Source: Streptomyces tropicalis
GTDB taxonomy: Bacteria > Actinomycetota > Actinomycetes > Streptomycetales > Streptomycetaceae
Reading direction: 5' to 3'
DNA: 64,000 nucleotides
Assembly (NCBI RefSeq): GCF_029269835.1
Contig: NZ_JARJBB010000017.1
Coordinates: forward strand, 58,015-122,014
The notes below the pieces were generated by a model. It worked only from the letters and a program-made list of their open reading frames with translations, did no database searches and was not told the DNA's origin. The translations under genes and the position numbers were made by a program. Numbering within the stretch: the first letter of the stretch is position 1; each line of letters starts with the position of its first letter. This document shows positions 24,083 through 34,339 of the stretch, piece after piece.

Positions 24083-26218
24083 ATGGCCGACCCCTCCAGC
24101 TACCGCCCCAAGCCGGGAGACATCCCGGACACCCCCGGGGTCTACAGGTTCCGCGACGAGCACCGCCGGGTGATCTACGTGGGCAAGGCGAAGAGCCTGC
24201 GCCAGCGCCTGGCCAACTACTTCCAGGACCTGGCCGGCCTCCACCCGCGCACCCGCTCGATGGTCACCACCGCCGCGTCCGTGGAGTGGACCGTGGTGTC
24301 CACGGAGGTCGAGGCCCTCCAGCTGGAATACTCCTGGATCAAGGAGTACGACCCCCGGTTCAACGTCAAGTACCGCGACGACAAGAGCTACCCGTACCTC
24401 GCCGTCACGCTGAACGAGGAATTCCCCCGGGTGCAGGTGATGCGCGGCCACAAGAAGAAGGGCGTGCGCTACTTCGGGCCGTACGCGCACGCGTGGGCCA
24501 TCCGCGACACGGTGGACCTGCTGCTGCGCGTGTTCCCCGTCCGCACCTGCTCGGCCGGCGTGTTCAAGAACGCCGCCCGCACCGGGCGCCCCTGCCTCCT
24601 CGGGTACATCGACAAGTGCTCCGCGCCGTGCGTCGACCGCGTCTCCGCCGGCGAGCACCGGGAACTGGCCGAGGAGTTCTGCGACTTCATGGCCGGCCGC
24701 ACCGGCACCTACCTGCGCCGCCTGGAGACCCGGATGCGGGACGCGGCCGAGGAGATGGAGTACGAGCGGGCCGCCCGTCTTCGCGACGACATCGAGGCCC
24801 TGAAGAAGGCCATGGAGAAGAACGCGGTCGTGCTCGCCGACGCGACCGACGCCGACCTGGTCGCGGTGGCCGAGGACGAGCTGGAGGCCGCCGTCCAGAT
24901 CTTCCACGTCCGCGGCGGACGCGTGCGCGGTCAGCGCGGCTGGGTGACCGACAAGGTCGAGGACGTCACCACCGCCGCCCTCGTCGAGCACGCCCTGCAG
25001 CAGCTCTACGGCGAGGAGAAGGGGGACGCCGTCCCCAAGGAGGTGCTCGTCCCGGCCCTGCCCGACCCCGTGGAGCCGGTCCAGCAGTGGCTCACCGGGC
25101 GGCGCGGGTCGGCCGTCTCGCTGCGCATCCCGCAACGCGGCGACAAGAAGGCCCTGATGGAGACCGTGCAGCGCAACGCCCAGCAGGCGCTCGTCCTGCA
25201 CAAGACGCGCCGCGCCTCCGACCTGACCACGCGCTCACGCGCCCTGGAGGAGGTCGCCGAGGCCCTCGGCCTGGACAGCGCCCCGCTGCGGATCGAGTGC
25301 TACGACATCTCCCACCTCCAGGGCGACGACGTCGTCGCCTCCATGGTCGTCTTCGAGGACGGCCTGCAGCGCAAGAGCGAGTACCGGCGCTTCCAGATCA
25401 AGGGCTTCGAGGGCCAGGACGACGTCCGGTCCATGCACGAGGTGATCACCCGGCGCTTCCGGCGCTACCTCTCCGAGAAGGAGCGCACCGGTGAATGGGC
25501 CGACGGCGAGGACACCGTCCCCGCCGCCCCGGACGCGGCCATCGCCACCCCCGGCGGCGGCGCTGTGAACGGCACGGACCCGGCGGCACCCCCCGGGGCG
25601 AACGGCTTCACGGAGGACGACGGGCGCCCCAAGCGCTTCGCCTACCCCCCGCAGCTCGTCGTCGTCGACGGCGGGCAGCCGCAGGTCGCGGCGGCCCGCC
25701 GCGCACTGGACGAGCTGGGCATCGACGACATCGCCGTGTGCGGCCTGGCCAAGCGCCTGGAGGAGGTCTGGGTCCCGGACGAGGACGACCCGGTGGTCCT
25801 GCCCCGCTCCAGCGAGGGCCTGTACCTGCTCCAGCGCGTCCGCGACGAGGCGCACCGCTTCGCGATCACCTACCAGCGCACCAAGCGGGCCAAGCGCCTG
25901 CGGTCCGGCCCCCTCGACGACGTGCCCGGCCTCGGAGAGACGCGCAAGCAGGCGGTGATCAAGCATTTCGGCTCGGTGAAAAGGCTGCGATCCGCCACAA
26001 TCGACCAGATCTGCGAGGTTCCCGGTATAGGCCGCAAGACGGCCGAGACCATTGCCGCGGCCCTCGCCCTGGCGGCTCCGGCCGCACCCGCCGTGAACAC
26101 CGCGACGGGAGAGATCATGGAAGACGTGGACGACGCGGCACCCGGGACGACGGCGGGTTCCGCAGGGGTTTCCGTGCCCACGGGAGTCCCGGACGAGCGA
26201 CGGGGGCAGGAGAGATGA
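24083..26218 (+). CDS. uvrC: Excinuclease ABC subunit C
   Basis: UvrC makes both incisions in nucleotide excision repair. The 711-residue protein has a GIY-YIG nuclease domain (GVYRFRD and VIYVGKAKSLRQRL, about 19-45), a Cys-containing segment (RTCSAG, DKCSAPCV), a UVR domain for UvrB (about 213-250), an RNase H-like nuclease (IECYDISHLQG, VVVDGGQPQV) and C-terminal HhH motifs (DDVPGLGETRK, CEVPGIGRKTAE). A low-complexity Pro/Ala/Gly insert (about 474-510) splits the RNase H-like domain, and a 50-residue acidic tail follows the HhH, so it is longer than E. coli UvrC (610). Its TGA overlaps the rapZ ATG. Confidence 0.97.
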   Translation: MADPSSYRPKPGDIPDTPGVYRFRDEHRRVIYVGKAKSLRQRLANYFQDLAGLHPRTRSMVTTAASVEWTVVSTEVEALQLEYSWIKEYDPRFNVKYRDDKSYPYLAVTLNEEFPRVQVMRGHKKKGVRYFGPYAHAWAIRDTVDLLLRVFPVRTCSAGVFKNAARTGRPCLLGYIDKCSAPCVDRVSAGEHRELAEEFCDFMAGRTGTYLRRLETRMRDAAEEMEYERAARLRDDIEALKKAMEKNAVVLADATDADLVAVAEDELEAAVQIFHVRGGRVRGQRGWVTDKVEDVTTAALVEHALQQLYGEEKGDAVPKEVLVPALPDPVEPVQQWLTGRRGSAVSLRIPQRGDKKALMETVQRNAQQALVLHKTRRASDLTTRSRALEEVAEALGLDSAPLRIECYDISHLQGDDVVASMVVFEDGLQRKSEYRRFQIKGFEGQDDVRSMHEVITRRFRRYLSEKERTGEWADGEDTVPAAPDAAIATPGGGAVNGTDPAAPPGANGFTEDDGRPKRFAYPPQLVVVDGGQPQVAAARRALDELGIDDIAVCGLAKRLEEVWVPDEDDPVVLPRSSEGLYLLQRVRDEAHRFAITYQRTKRAKRLRSGPLDDVPGLGETRKQAVIKHFGSVKRLRSATIDQICEVPGIGRKTAETIAAALALAAPAAPAVNTATGEIMEDVDDAAPGTTAGSAGVSVPTGVPDERRGQER

Positions 26219-27210
26219 CCGGACACGAGAAGCGACCCGCGGAGCACAGAGACCCGACCCGCGGCGGGGCACAGCGCGAGCAGTCCCAGCAGGCGCCCCA
26301 GAAAGACGGAGAACAGGTGAGTATCGACACGGCCGGGGTCCCCGACACGGCCATCCCCGAGCTGGTGATCATTTCCGGCATGTCCGGGGCCGGTCGGTCG
26401 ACGGCCGCCAAGTGTCTGGAGGACCTCGGCTGGTTCGTCGTCGACAACCTTCCGCCCGCGCTGATCCCCACCATGGTGGAGCTCGGCGCCCGCTCCCAGG
26501 GCAACGTGGCGCGCATCGCCGTCGTCGTCGACGTCCGGGGCCGCCGCTTCTTCGACAACCTCCGGGACTCCCTGGCCGACCTGGAGGCGAAGCACGTCAC
26601 CCGGCGGATCGTGTTCCTGGAGTCCTCGGACGACGCCCTGGTGCGCCGCTTCGAGTCGGTGCGCCGGCCGCACCCGCTCCAGGGCGACGGCCGGATCGTC
26701 GACGGCATCGCCGCCGAGCGTGAACTGCTGCGCGAACTGCGCGGCGACGCCGACCTGGTCATCGACACCTCCAGCCTCAACGTCCACGAGCTGCGCGCCA
26801 AGATGGACGCCCAGTTCGCCGGGGAGGAGGAGCCCGAGCTGCGGGCCACCGTCATGTCCTTCGGTTTCAAGTACGGCCTCCCGGTCGACGCCGACCTGGT
26901 GGCCGACATGCGCTTCCTGCCCAACCCGCACTGGGTCCCGGAGCTGCGCCCCTTCACCGGCCTCAACGAGGAGGTCGCCGGGTACGTCTTCAACCAGCCC
27001 GGGGCCAAGGACTTCCTCGACCGCTACGCCGAGCTGCTGCGGCTGGTCGCGGCCGGCTACCGCCGCGAGGGCAAGCGCTACGTGACGATCGCCATCGGCT
27101 GCACGGGCGGCAAGCACCGCTCGGTGGCCATGTCGGAGAAGCTCGCGGCACGGCTCGCGGCCGAGGGCGTGGAGACCGTCGTCGTCCACCGGGACATGGG
27201 GCGCGAGTGA
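26215..27210 (+). CDS. rapZ: RapZ-family nucleotide-binding protein (YvcJ/YhbJ type)
   Basis: The 331-residue protein has an N-terminal P-loop ATPase fold and a C-terminal 6-phosphofructokinase-like domain with IAIGCTGGKHRSV. In E. coli the latter binds GlcN6P and RNA and presents small RNAs to RNase E. Actinobacterial members are nucleotide-binding proteins of less clear function. The Walker A box is GMSGAGRS (55-62), with Arg in place of the usual Lys, a feature I believe common in actinobacteria. ATG 26215 overlaps the uvrC stop (ATGA) and has AGGAGAG upstream. A GTG at 26317 is an alternative that would remove a disordered N-terminus. It is coupled to uvrC, yvcK and whiA. Confidence 0.92.
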   Translation: MTGHEKRPAEHRDPTRGGAQREQSQQAPQKDGEQVSIDTAGVPDTAIPELVIISGMSGAGRSTAAKCLEDLGWFVVDNLPPALIPTMVELGARSQGNVARIAVVVDVRGRRFFDNLRDSLADLEAKHVTRRIVFLESSDDALVRRFESVRRPHPLQGDGRIVDGIAAERELLRELRGDADLVIDTSSLNVHELRAKMDAQFAGEEEPELRATVMSFGFKYGLPVDADLVADMRFLPNPHWVPELRPFTGLNEEVAGYVFNQPGAKDFLDRYAELLRLVAAGYRREGKRYVTIAIGCTGGKHRSVAMSEKLAARLAAEGVETVVVHRDMGRE

Positions 27211-28301
27211 CCGGACGTACTCCGCGGCTGAGCAGGCTGCGCCGGGCGGTGCCCGAGGGGCGCTCGACCCGGCAGGCGGCCGAGGCGCGCGCGGGCCGCC
27301 CCGCCGAGGCCCGCGGCGCCCGGCCCCGCCGTCGCGGCGCGCAGCCCAAGGTGGTCGCCCTCGGCGGCGGCATGGGCCTGTCCGCCTCGCTCGCCGCACT
27401 GCGCCGGATCACCGGTGATCTGACCGCCGTCGTCACCGTGGCCGACGACGGCGGTTCCAGCGGCCGCCTGCGCGACGAGCTGGGCGTGCTGCCGCCCGGC
27501 GACCTGCGCAAGGCGCTGGCCGCGCTGTGCGGGGACGACGACTGGGGCCAGACCTGGGCCCGCGTCATCCAGCACCGCTTCACCTCCCAGGGAGACCTGC
27601 ACGAGCACGCGGTCGGCAATCTGCTGATCGTGGCCCTGTGGGAGCAGCTCGGCGACCACGTCCAGGCCCTCGACCTGGTCGGCAAGCTGCTCGGCGCGCA
27701 CGGCCGGGTGCTGCCCATGTCCGCGGTGCCACTGGAGCTCCAGGCCCTGGTCAGGGGGCACGACCCGGAGCGACCGGAAGACGTCGACACCGTCCGGGGG
27801 CAGGCGACGGTCGCGCTCACCCCGGGCGAGGTGCAGTCCGTGCACCTGGTGCCGCACGATCCGCCCGCCGTCCCCGAGGCCGTCGCCGCCGTCCTCGACG
27901 CCGACTGGGTGGTGCTCGGCCCCGGGTCCTGGTTCTCCTCGGTCATCCCGCATCTGCTGGTGCCCGAGCTCCTCGACGCGCTCACGACGACCAAGGCCCG
28001 CCGGGTACTCTCACTGAACCTCGCCCCGCAGCCGGGAGAAACCGCGGGCTTCTCCCCGCAGCGTCATTTGGAGGTTTTGGGACGACACGCCCCTAAACTC
28101 GCCCTGGACGTGGTGCTGGCCGACGAGGCCGCCGTGCCCGACCGCGAAGTCCTCACCGAGGCCGCCAAGCGGTTCGGCGCCGCGGTCGAGCTGGCGCCGG
28201 TGGCCCGGGGAGACGGAACCCCTCGGCACGACCCGGAGCTGCTGGCCGCCGCGTACGACCGTATTTTTCGGATGCATGGAAGGATCGGCCCATGGCGATG
28301 A
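27207..28301 (+). CDS. yvcK: YvcK/CofD-like UDP-sugar-binding protein
   Basis: This 364-residue protein belongs to the GluP/YvcK family, which binds UDP-N-acetylglucosamine and adjusts carbon flow into cell-wall precursors. Sequence marks are VALGGGMGLSASLAAL (50-65), VADDGGSSGRLRDELG and GNLLIVALW, followed by ADWVVLGPGSWFSSVIPHLL. The first 45 residues are a basic Arg/Ala-rich extension. GTG 27207 overlaps the rapZ stop (GTGA). Its own end overlaps whiA by 10 bp. In Gram-positives the rapZ-yvcK-whiA trio is strongly conserved, linking wall metabolism to division and, here, sporulation control. Confidence 0.93.
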   Translation: MTGRTPRLSRLRRAVPEGRSTRQAAEARAGRPAEARGARPRRRGAQPKVVALGGGMGLSASLAALRRITGDLTAVVTVADDGGSSGRLRDELGVLPPGDLRKALAALCGDDDWGQTWARVIQHRFTSQGDLHEHAVGNLLIVALWEQLGDHVQALDLVGKLLGAHGRVLPMSAVPLELQALVRGHDPERPEDVDTVRGQATVALTPGEVQSVHLVPHDPPAVPEAVAAVLDADWVVLGPGSWFSSVIPHLLVPELLDALTTTKARRVLSLNLAPQPGETAGFSPQRHLEVLGRHAPKLALDVVLADEAAVPDREVLTEAAKRFGAAVELAPVARGDGTPRHDPELLAAAYDRIFRMHGRIGPWR

Positions 28302-29281
28302 CGGCAGCGGTGAAGGACGAGGTCTCCCGGCTCCCCGTCACCCGGACCTGCTGCAGGAAGGCGGAGGTCTCCGCCATGCTGCGGTTCGCCGGCGGCCTCC
28401 ACCTGGTCAGCGGGCGCATCGTGATCGAGGCGGAGCTGGACACCGCGATGGCGGCCCGGCGCCTCAAGCGCGACATCCTGGAGATCTTCGGCCACGGTTC
28501 CGAGCTGATCGTGATGGCACCGGGCGGCCTGCGCCGCGGTTCGCGCTACGTGGTGCGGGTCGTCGCGGGTGGCGACCAGCTGGCCCGGCAGACCGGCCTC
28601 GTCGACGGCCGGGGCCGCCCGATCCGCGGTCTTCCCCCGCAGGTGGTCTCGGGGGCCACCTGCGACGCGGAGGCCGCCTGGCGCGGGGCGTTCCTGGCCC
28701 ACGGCTCGCTCACCGAGCCGGGCCGCTCCTCCTCGCTGGAGGTGACGTGCCCGGGGCCGGAGGCCGCGCTGGCGCTGGTCGGCGCCGCCCGCCGGCTGTC
28801 GATCGCAGCGAAGGCCCGCGAGGTCCGCGGCGTGGACCGGGTCGTCGTCCGTGACGGTGACGCCATCGGCGCGCTGCTGACGCGGCTCGGCGCGCACGAG
28901 TCCGTGCTGGCCTGGGAGGAGCGGCGGATGCGCCGCGAGGTCCGCGCCACTGCGAACCGGCTGGCCAACTTCGACGACGCCAACCTGCGCCGCTCGGCCC
29001 GCGCCGCGGTCGCCGCCGGCGCCCGGGTCCAGCGTGCCCTGGAGATCCTCGCCGACGACGTGCCCGAGCACCTCGCGGCGGCCGGCCGGCTGCGCATGGA
29101 GCACAAGCAGGCCTCCCTGGAGGAGCTGGGCGCGCTCGCCGACCCGCCGCTGACCAAGGACGCCGTCGCGGGCCGGATCCGCCGCCTGCTGGCGATGGCC
29201 GACAAGCGCGCCTCCGACCTGGGCATCCCGGGCACGGAGGCCAATCTCTCCGAGGACCTCGCGGACAACCTCGTCGGCTGA
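28292..29281 (+). CDS. whiA: Sporulation regulator WhiA
   Basis: WhiA acts with WhiB as a transcription regulator that halts aerial growth and starts sporulation septation in Streptomyces. The 329-residue protein has the LAGLIDADG-like N-terminal domain (residues about 15-210, with RTCCRKAEVSAMLRFAGG and WRGAFLAHGSLTEPG) and a C-terminal helix-turn-helix (about 240-315, with ASLEELGALADPPLTKDAVAGRIRRL). It is almost identical in feel to the S. coelicolor protein as I remember it. ATG 28292 is preceded by GGAAGGA; a second ATG two codons on is possible. A promoter within the upstream gene is likely but was not identified. Tandem GC-rich repeats follow its stop. Confidence 0.97.
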   Translation: MAMTAAVKDEVSRLPVTRTCCRKAEVSAMLRFAGGLHLVSGRIVIEAELDTAMAARRLKRDILEIFGHGSELIVMAPGGLRRGSRYVVRVVAGGDQLARQTGLVDGRGRPIRGLPPQVVSGATCDAEAAWRGAFLAHGSLTEPGRSSSLEVTCPGPEAALALVGAARRLSIAAKAREVRGVDRVVVRDGDAIGALLTRLGAHESVLAWEERRMRREVRATANRLANFDDANLRRSARAAVAAGARVQRALEILADDVPEHLAAAGRLRMEHKQASLEELGALADPPLTKDAVAGRIRRLLAMADKRASDLGIPGTEANLSEDLADNLVG

Positions 29282-29311
29282 CCCGCACCCCCGGGGGCAC
29301 ACGGAAGCGCA

Positions 29312-29391
29312 CCCGGGCCGGGGCCCTCCCGGGCCGGGGCCCTCCCGGGCCGGGGCCCTCCCGGGCCGGGGCCCTCCCGGGCCGGAGCCCT
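29312..29391. repeat. Five tandem copies of a 16-bp GC-rich repeat after whiA
   Basis: The unit CCCGGGCCGGGGCCCT is repeated head to tail five times; only the last copy has a change (GG to GA). The period of 16 is not a multiple of three, so it is not coding. Each unit can fold on itself, so the array may act as a multi-hairpin terminator for the uvrC-whiA operon. Confidence 0.85.
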
Positions 29392-29812
29392 CCCGGGCTC
29401 CCTCCGTCGGGACGCCCGCGCCGCCGGCAGGGACGCCCGGGCCCGTCGGGCCGCACCCTCCGGACCCTCCGGCGGGTCCCGGCCGGGCTCCCTTCCGAGA
29501 GGCGCCGGGGCACCCCAGCCGGGAACCAGCCGGATTTCCCCCGGCGGGTCCCGCGGGGCGTACCCCGACCGGGGTCCACGGGGCCCCGCCCGGCCCCTGC
29601 CGCCGCGCACCCGCCCGGACGGTGCCGGCCGGGCCGCACGGGCAGCGGCCGATGGTCGACGACCCCCGAGCGGCCTGCACGCACCGACCCGGCCCCGCCG
29701 TGCACCCGACCGTCCGGGCCCCCACCGCCCATCCCCGTCCCAGACCTCAGGCCCTTAGGTCCTCCGGCCCCGCTCTGTTCCCCCCGGGACCGCCCGGCAC
29801 CCGGTCCCCGTC

Positions 29813-29916
29813 CCTGATCCCGTCGCCCCGTCCCGGGTCTTCCACCACTGGCCCCGTCCCGGGCCCTGATCCCGTCGCCCCGTCCCGGGTCTTCCACCAC
29901 CGGCCCCGTCCCAGGC
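29813..29916. repeat. Two direct 52-bp repeats upstream of the carboxypeptidase gene
   Basis: Bases 29813-29864 and 29865-29916 are near-identical 52-base units that start CCCTGATCCCGTCG; they differ at two positions. They lie 130-235 bases upstream of the carboxypeptidase start in a 767-bp region that otherwise holds no gene. They could be a recent slippage duplication or regulatory sites. Confidence 0.8.
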
Positions 29917-30047
29917 CCCACCACCAGCCCCCTCCCGGGGCCTCACACCCGCGTTTCCCTGGCTTTGACGCGCTCTTGACTCGATCGAGGACTGACATGA
30001 GCCTGGCAATTGTTCGCCGCCGTGGCGGACCACCGCTTGGGGGGTAC

Positions 30048-33002
30048 ATGAGACACAGAGCGAGATCGATCCTCGCCGTCGGCGCGCTCCTGCTCGGCGG
30101 AGCGGGCCTCGCGCCCCTCGCCCGGGCGCAGGGTGGCACCCCGCCGCGTCCCGCGCCGGACGAGGTGAAGGTCTTCCGCGCCGACGTCACCGCCCGGCAG
30201 TTACCGCTGCTGCTGGCCGCGGGCCAGGACGCCCAGGAGCTCGGCGAGCAGGTGGGCGGCAGGGGCCACGCCCCCGTCGAGCTCTATCTCACCGGCCGGC
30301 AGGCCGACGCCCTGCGGACCCGGGGCGTCCGGCTCACCGAGCACACCCTGTCGGCCACCGCGGACCGGCGGGTGGCGAAGGCGGCCCAGGGCGTCTTCCG
30401 GCCGTACAGCGGCAAGGGCGGCCTGAAGGAGGAGATCCTGCGCACCGCCCGCACCCACCCCGGGCTGACCAAGGTCGAGTCCATCGGCAAAACCGTGGAC
30501 GGCCAGGACATCCTCGCGCTCAAGCTCACCCGGAACGCCCCGCGCACCCGGGACGGGTCGAGGCCCTCCGTGCTCTACCTGTCCAACCAGCACGCCCGCG
30601 AGTGGATCACGCCCGAGATGACCCGCCGGCTGATGCACTACTACCTGGACCACTACGGGACCGACCCGCGGATCACGAGACTCGTCGACACGACCGAGAT
30701 GTGGTTCGTCCTCTCCGCCAACCCCGACGGCTACGACTACACCTTCAGGGACGCCGGCACCCGCCAGTGGCGCAAGAACCTGCGCGACGTCAACGGCGAC
30801 GGCGTCATCTCCACCGGCGACGGCGTCGACCTCAACCGCAACTTCCCCTACAAGTGGGGCTACGACGACGAGGGTTCCTCGCCCAGCCCCACGAGCGAGA
30901 CCTACCGCGGCCCCGCCCCCGACTCCGAGCCCGAGACCCGGGCACTGGACCGCTTCGAGAAGCGCGTCCGCTTCACCTACGCCGTCAACTACCACTCCGC
31001 CGCCCAGCTCCTGCTCTACGGCGTCGGCTGGCAGGTGGCGACCCCGACCCCGGACGACGTCCTCTACAAGGCGCTCGCCGGCACCCCGGACGACCCGGCG
31101 ATCCCCGGCTACCACTCCCAGGTCTCCTCGGAGCTGTACACGACCAACGGCGAGGCCGACGGACACGCGGCGAACGTCAACGGCACGGCGATGTTCACCC
31201 CCGAGATGTCGACCTGCCAGACCGCCTCGGACGCCGATCCCGACGACGCCTGGAACGCGGCCGACTGCCGCTCCGTCTTCACCTTCCCCGACGACGAGAA
31301 GCTGATCCGGCAGGAGTTCGAGAAGAACGTCCCGTTCGCGCTCTCCGTCGCCGAGACGGCCGCCCATCCCGACCGGCCCTCGTCCTCCGTCGGGCTGAGC
31401 GCCGCCGACTTCACCGCCTCCGCCTTCCCGGTGTCGTACGCGCGCGGCGCCGACCAGCAGGTGTCCGTGGTCGTCCGCAAGTCGGTGCGCGGCAAGGAGC
31501 TGAGGTACCGCATCAACGGCGGCCGCACCCACGCGCGGCCGCTCGGCGCCTGGAAGGGCGGCCGGACCTACGGCGGCGGCGACAACCTGTACTTCGACGA
31601 GTACCGCGCGGCGGTCCGCGGCGCGGCGCCCGGCGACCGGGTCGAGGTGTGGTTCACCGGCCGCGGTGCGCACGGCGTGCGGCTCTCCGGCGGCCGCTTC
31701 GCCTACAGGGTCGCCGAACGGTCCCGGGCCGACTCGCTCGTGGTCGCCGAGGAGGGCGCCCCAGCGACGCAGGCGCGGACGTACGTGGACGCCCTGCGCG
31801 CGAACGGCCGCCGAGCGCTGGTCTGGGACGTCGCCCGGCAGGGCGCGCCCGACGCGCTCGGCGTGCTCGGCCACTTCCGCACCGTCGTCCACTACTCGGG
31901 CGCGCGGGGCCCGGCCAACCCCACCCAGCTCCAGCTCCGCGCCTACCTCAACGAGGGCGGCCGGCTGATCGAGGCGGGGCAGCGGGCCGGCGGCAGCGTC
32001 GACCTCGGCGACGGCACCCCCTCGGACGACTTCAGCCAGTACTACCTGGGCGCCTACTCCCGCACGGCCACACCGGGCGCGACGGGCTTCACCGGCGCGG
32101 GCCGGCTCGCCGGGTTCACCGGCGCGCTCGGCGACGCGCCCGGCGATCCGCTGAACCAGGCCGGCGCCTACGGGGTGACCTCCGAAGAACTGCCGGCCCG
32201 CACCCACCCCCAGTTCACCAGTGCGGGCGCCGGGCGCTACGCCGGGACGGTGAACCCGTACGGGCCCTACACAGGCGCGTACATGGCAGCCGCGGTGCAC
32301 ACCGACGACGCCTACAAGCGCCTCACCCGCACCATCGACCTCACCGGTGTCACCGCCGCCGAGCGGCCCACGCTGCGCACCCGGCTGCTGTGGGACACCG
32401 AACCCGGCTACGACCACGCCGTCGTGGAGGTCCACACCGTGGGCGCCGACGACTGGACGACACTCCCGGAGACGGGCGGCCGGACGAGCACCGCGGTCCC
32501 GGCGGACTGCGGGGCCGGATTCCTGATCGACGAACACCCGTGGCTCCGGCACTATCTGACCCTCGGCTCCGGCGGCTGCACCGCCACGGGCTCCAGCGGC
32601 TCCTGGAACAGCCTCACCGGATCCTCCGGCGGCTGGCAGCAAGTGGGCTTCGACCTCGGCGCGTACGCCGGCAGATCCGTCGAGGTCTCCCTGTCCTACG
32701 TCACCGATCCGGGCACCGGCGGCCACGGCGTCCTCGCCGACGACACCGCGCTCGTGGTCGGCGGAACGGCCCGCCAGACCGAGGGCTTCGAGACCTCCCT
32801 CGGGCCGTGGCGGGTGGCCGGGCCGCCGGCCGGCAGCCCGGCCGCACCGAAGGACTGGGCCCGCACCGGGACCCTTTTCCGCACCTACGGGGCGGTCACC
32901 ACGGACCGGACGGTGCTGCTCGGGTTCGGCCTCGGGCACCTCCCCGCGGCGGCCGACCGGACCGCGTTGCTGGGGAGGGCGCTGAGGGCACTCGACAAGT
33001 GA
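30048..33002 (+). CDS. Secreted zinc carboxypeptidase (M14) with C-terminal immune-inhibitor-A-like domain; contains a TTA codon
   Basis: The 984-residue product has a signal peptide (1 to about 32), a propeptide, and an M14 peptidase domain. Zinc ligands are His182 and Glu185 (NQHAREW) and His316 (NYHSAAQ). Arg264 of DLNRNFPY and the catalytic Glu386 (TPEMSTC) are also present, so it should be active. A long C-terminal part (about 700-930) has LLWDTEPGYDHAVVEV and VDEHPWLRHYL-like stretches seen in M6 immune inhibitor A proteases. Leu52 is encoded by TTA (30201-30203), the only in-frame TTA found in the window. ATG 30048 has GGGGGG 5 bases upstream; ATG 29997 is possible but spoils the signal peptide. 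Confidence 0.9.
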   Translation: MRHRARSILAVGALLLGGAGLAPLARAQGGTPPRPAPDEVKVFRADVTARQLPLLLAAGQDAQELGEQVGGRGHAPVELYLTGRQADALRTRGVRLTEHTLSATADRRVAKAAQGVFRPYSGKGGLKEEILRTARTHPGLTKVESIGKTVDGQDILALKLTRNAPRTRDGSRPSVLYLSNQHAREWITPEMTRRLMHYYLDHYGTDPRITRLVDTTEMWFVLSANPDGYDYTFRDAGTRQWRKNLRDVNGDGVISTGDGVDLNRNFPYKWGYDDEGSSPSPTSETYRGPAPDSEPETRALDRFEKRVRFTYAVNYHSAAQLLLYGVGWQVATPTPDDVLYKALAGTPDDPAIPGYHSQVSSELYTTNGEADGHAANVNGTAMFTPEMSTCQTASDADPDDAWNAADCRSVFTFPDDEKLIRQEFEKNVPFALSVAETAAHPDRPSSSVGLSAADFTASAFPVSYARGADQQVSVVVRKSVRGKELRYRINGGRTHARPLGAWKGGRTYGGGDNLYFDEYRAAVRGAAPGDRVEVWFTGRGAHGVRLSGGRFAYRVAERSRADSLVVAEEGAPATQARTYVDALRANGRRALVWDVARQGAPDALGVLGHFRTVVHYSGARGPANPTQLQLRAYLNEGGRLIEAGQRAGGSVDLGDGTPSDDFSQYYLGAYSRTATPGATGFTGAGRLAGFTGALGDAPGDPLNQAGAYGVTSEELPARTHPQFTSAGAGRYAGTVNPYGPYTGAYMAAAVHTDDAYKRLTRTIDLTGVTAAERPTLRTRLLWDTEPGYDHAVVEVHTVGADDWTTLPETGGRTSTAVPADCGAGFLIDEHPWLRHYLTLGSGGCTATGSSGSWNSLTGSSGGWQQVGFDLGAYAGRSVEVSLSYVTDPGTGGHGVLADDTALVVGGTARQTEGFETSLGPWRVAGPPAGSPAAPKDWARTGTLFRTYGAVTTDRTVLLGFGLGHLPAAADRTALLGRALRALDK

Positions 33003-33050
33003 GCCGACCCGCTCACGAACGAGTGACTCGACCGTGCGAACGGCACTGAC

Positions 33051-33072
33051 ACACCCCTGCGAAACGGGGTGT
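33051..33072 (+). terminator. Hairpin after the carboxypeptidase gene
   Basis: ACACCCC (33051-33057) pairs with GGGGTGT (33066-33072) about 50 bases beyond the stop codon. It is a short but classic stem with an 8-base loop. Confidence 0.55.
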
Positions 33073-33092
33073 TCCGGGCGGCGTTCCCGGGT

Positions 33093-33122
33093 GGTCCGTA
33101 CCCCTACTGGCGGGTACGGACC
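33093..33122. terminator. Second hairpin between carboxypeptidase and gap
   Basis: GGTCCGTACCC and GGGTACGGACC form a perfect 11-bp stem with an 8-base loop. It follows the first hairpin by 20 bases and precedes the presumed gap promoter. Confidence 0.5.
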
Positions 33123-33173
33123 ATGGTGCCGTGTATGAGGCATCTGGATGTCACCACCAGGGCCGCAGAGAGG

Positions 33174-33179
33174 TAGGGT
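33174..33179 (+). promoter_or_regulatory. Candidate -10 (TAGGGT) of the gap promoter
   Basis: TAGGGT lies 70 bases upstream of the gap GTG. GTCACC at 33150-33155, 18 bases away, is a poor -35. The call rests on position and the -10 alone. Confidence 0.35.
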
Positions 33180-33249
33180 CGTGGGTGGTCGGGGACATCC
33201 CATACAGCTCGCCGGCGTCGAGCCGGCGTACCAACGAGGAGATCGGTTC

Positions 33250-34260
<1,011 letters not shown>

Positions 34261-34339
34261 TCGCCGCAACAGGCACCTCGAGGTGAGAGCAGGGCTCGGG
34301 CAGCGCGCGGTCGCGCGGTCCGAGCCCTGACGCACGTAC

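Noticed and set aside
29312..29391. Tandem 16-bp repeats considered as a CRISPR array
   Set aside because: There are no spacers, since the units are directly joined, and no cas genes are nearby.
30048..33002. Carboxypeptidase start at ATG 29997
   Set aside because: It has a possible GAGG site, but adds 17 residues (Arg/Gly-rich) before a good signal peptide. ATG 30048 has GGGGGG and starts the signal directly.
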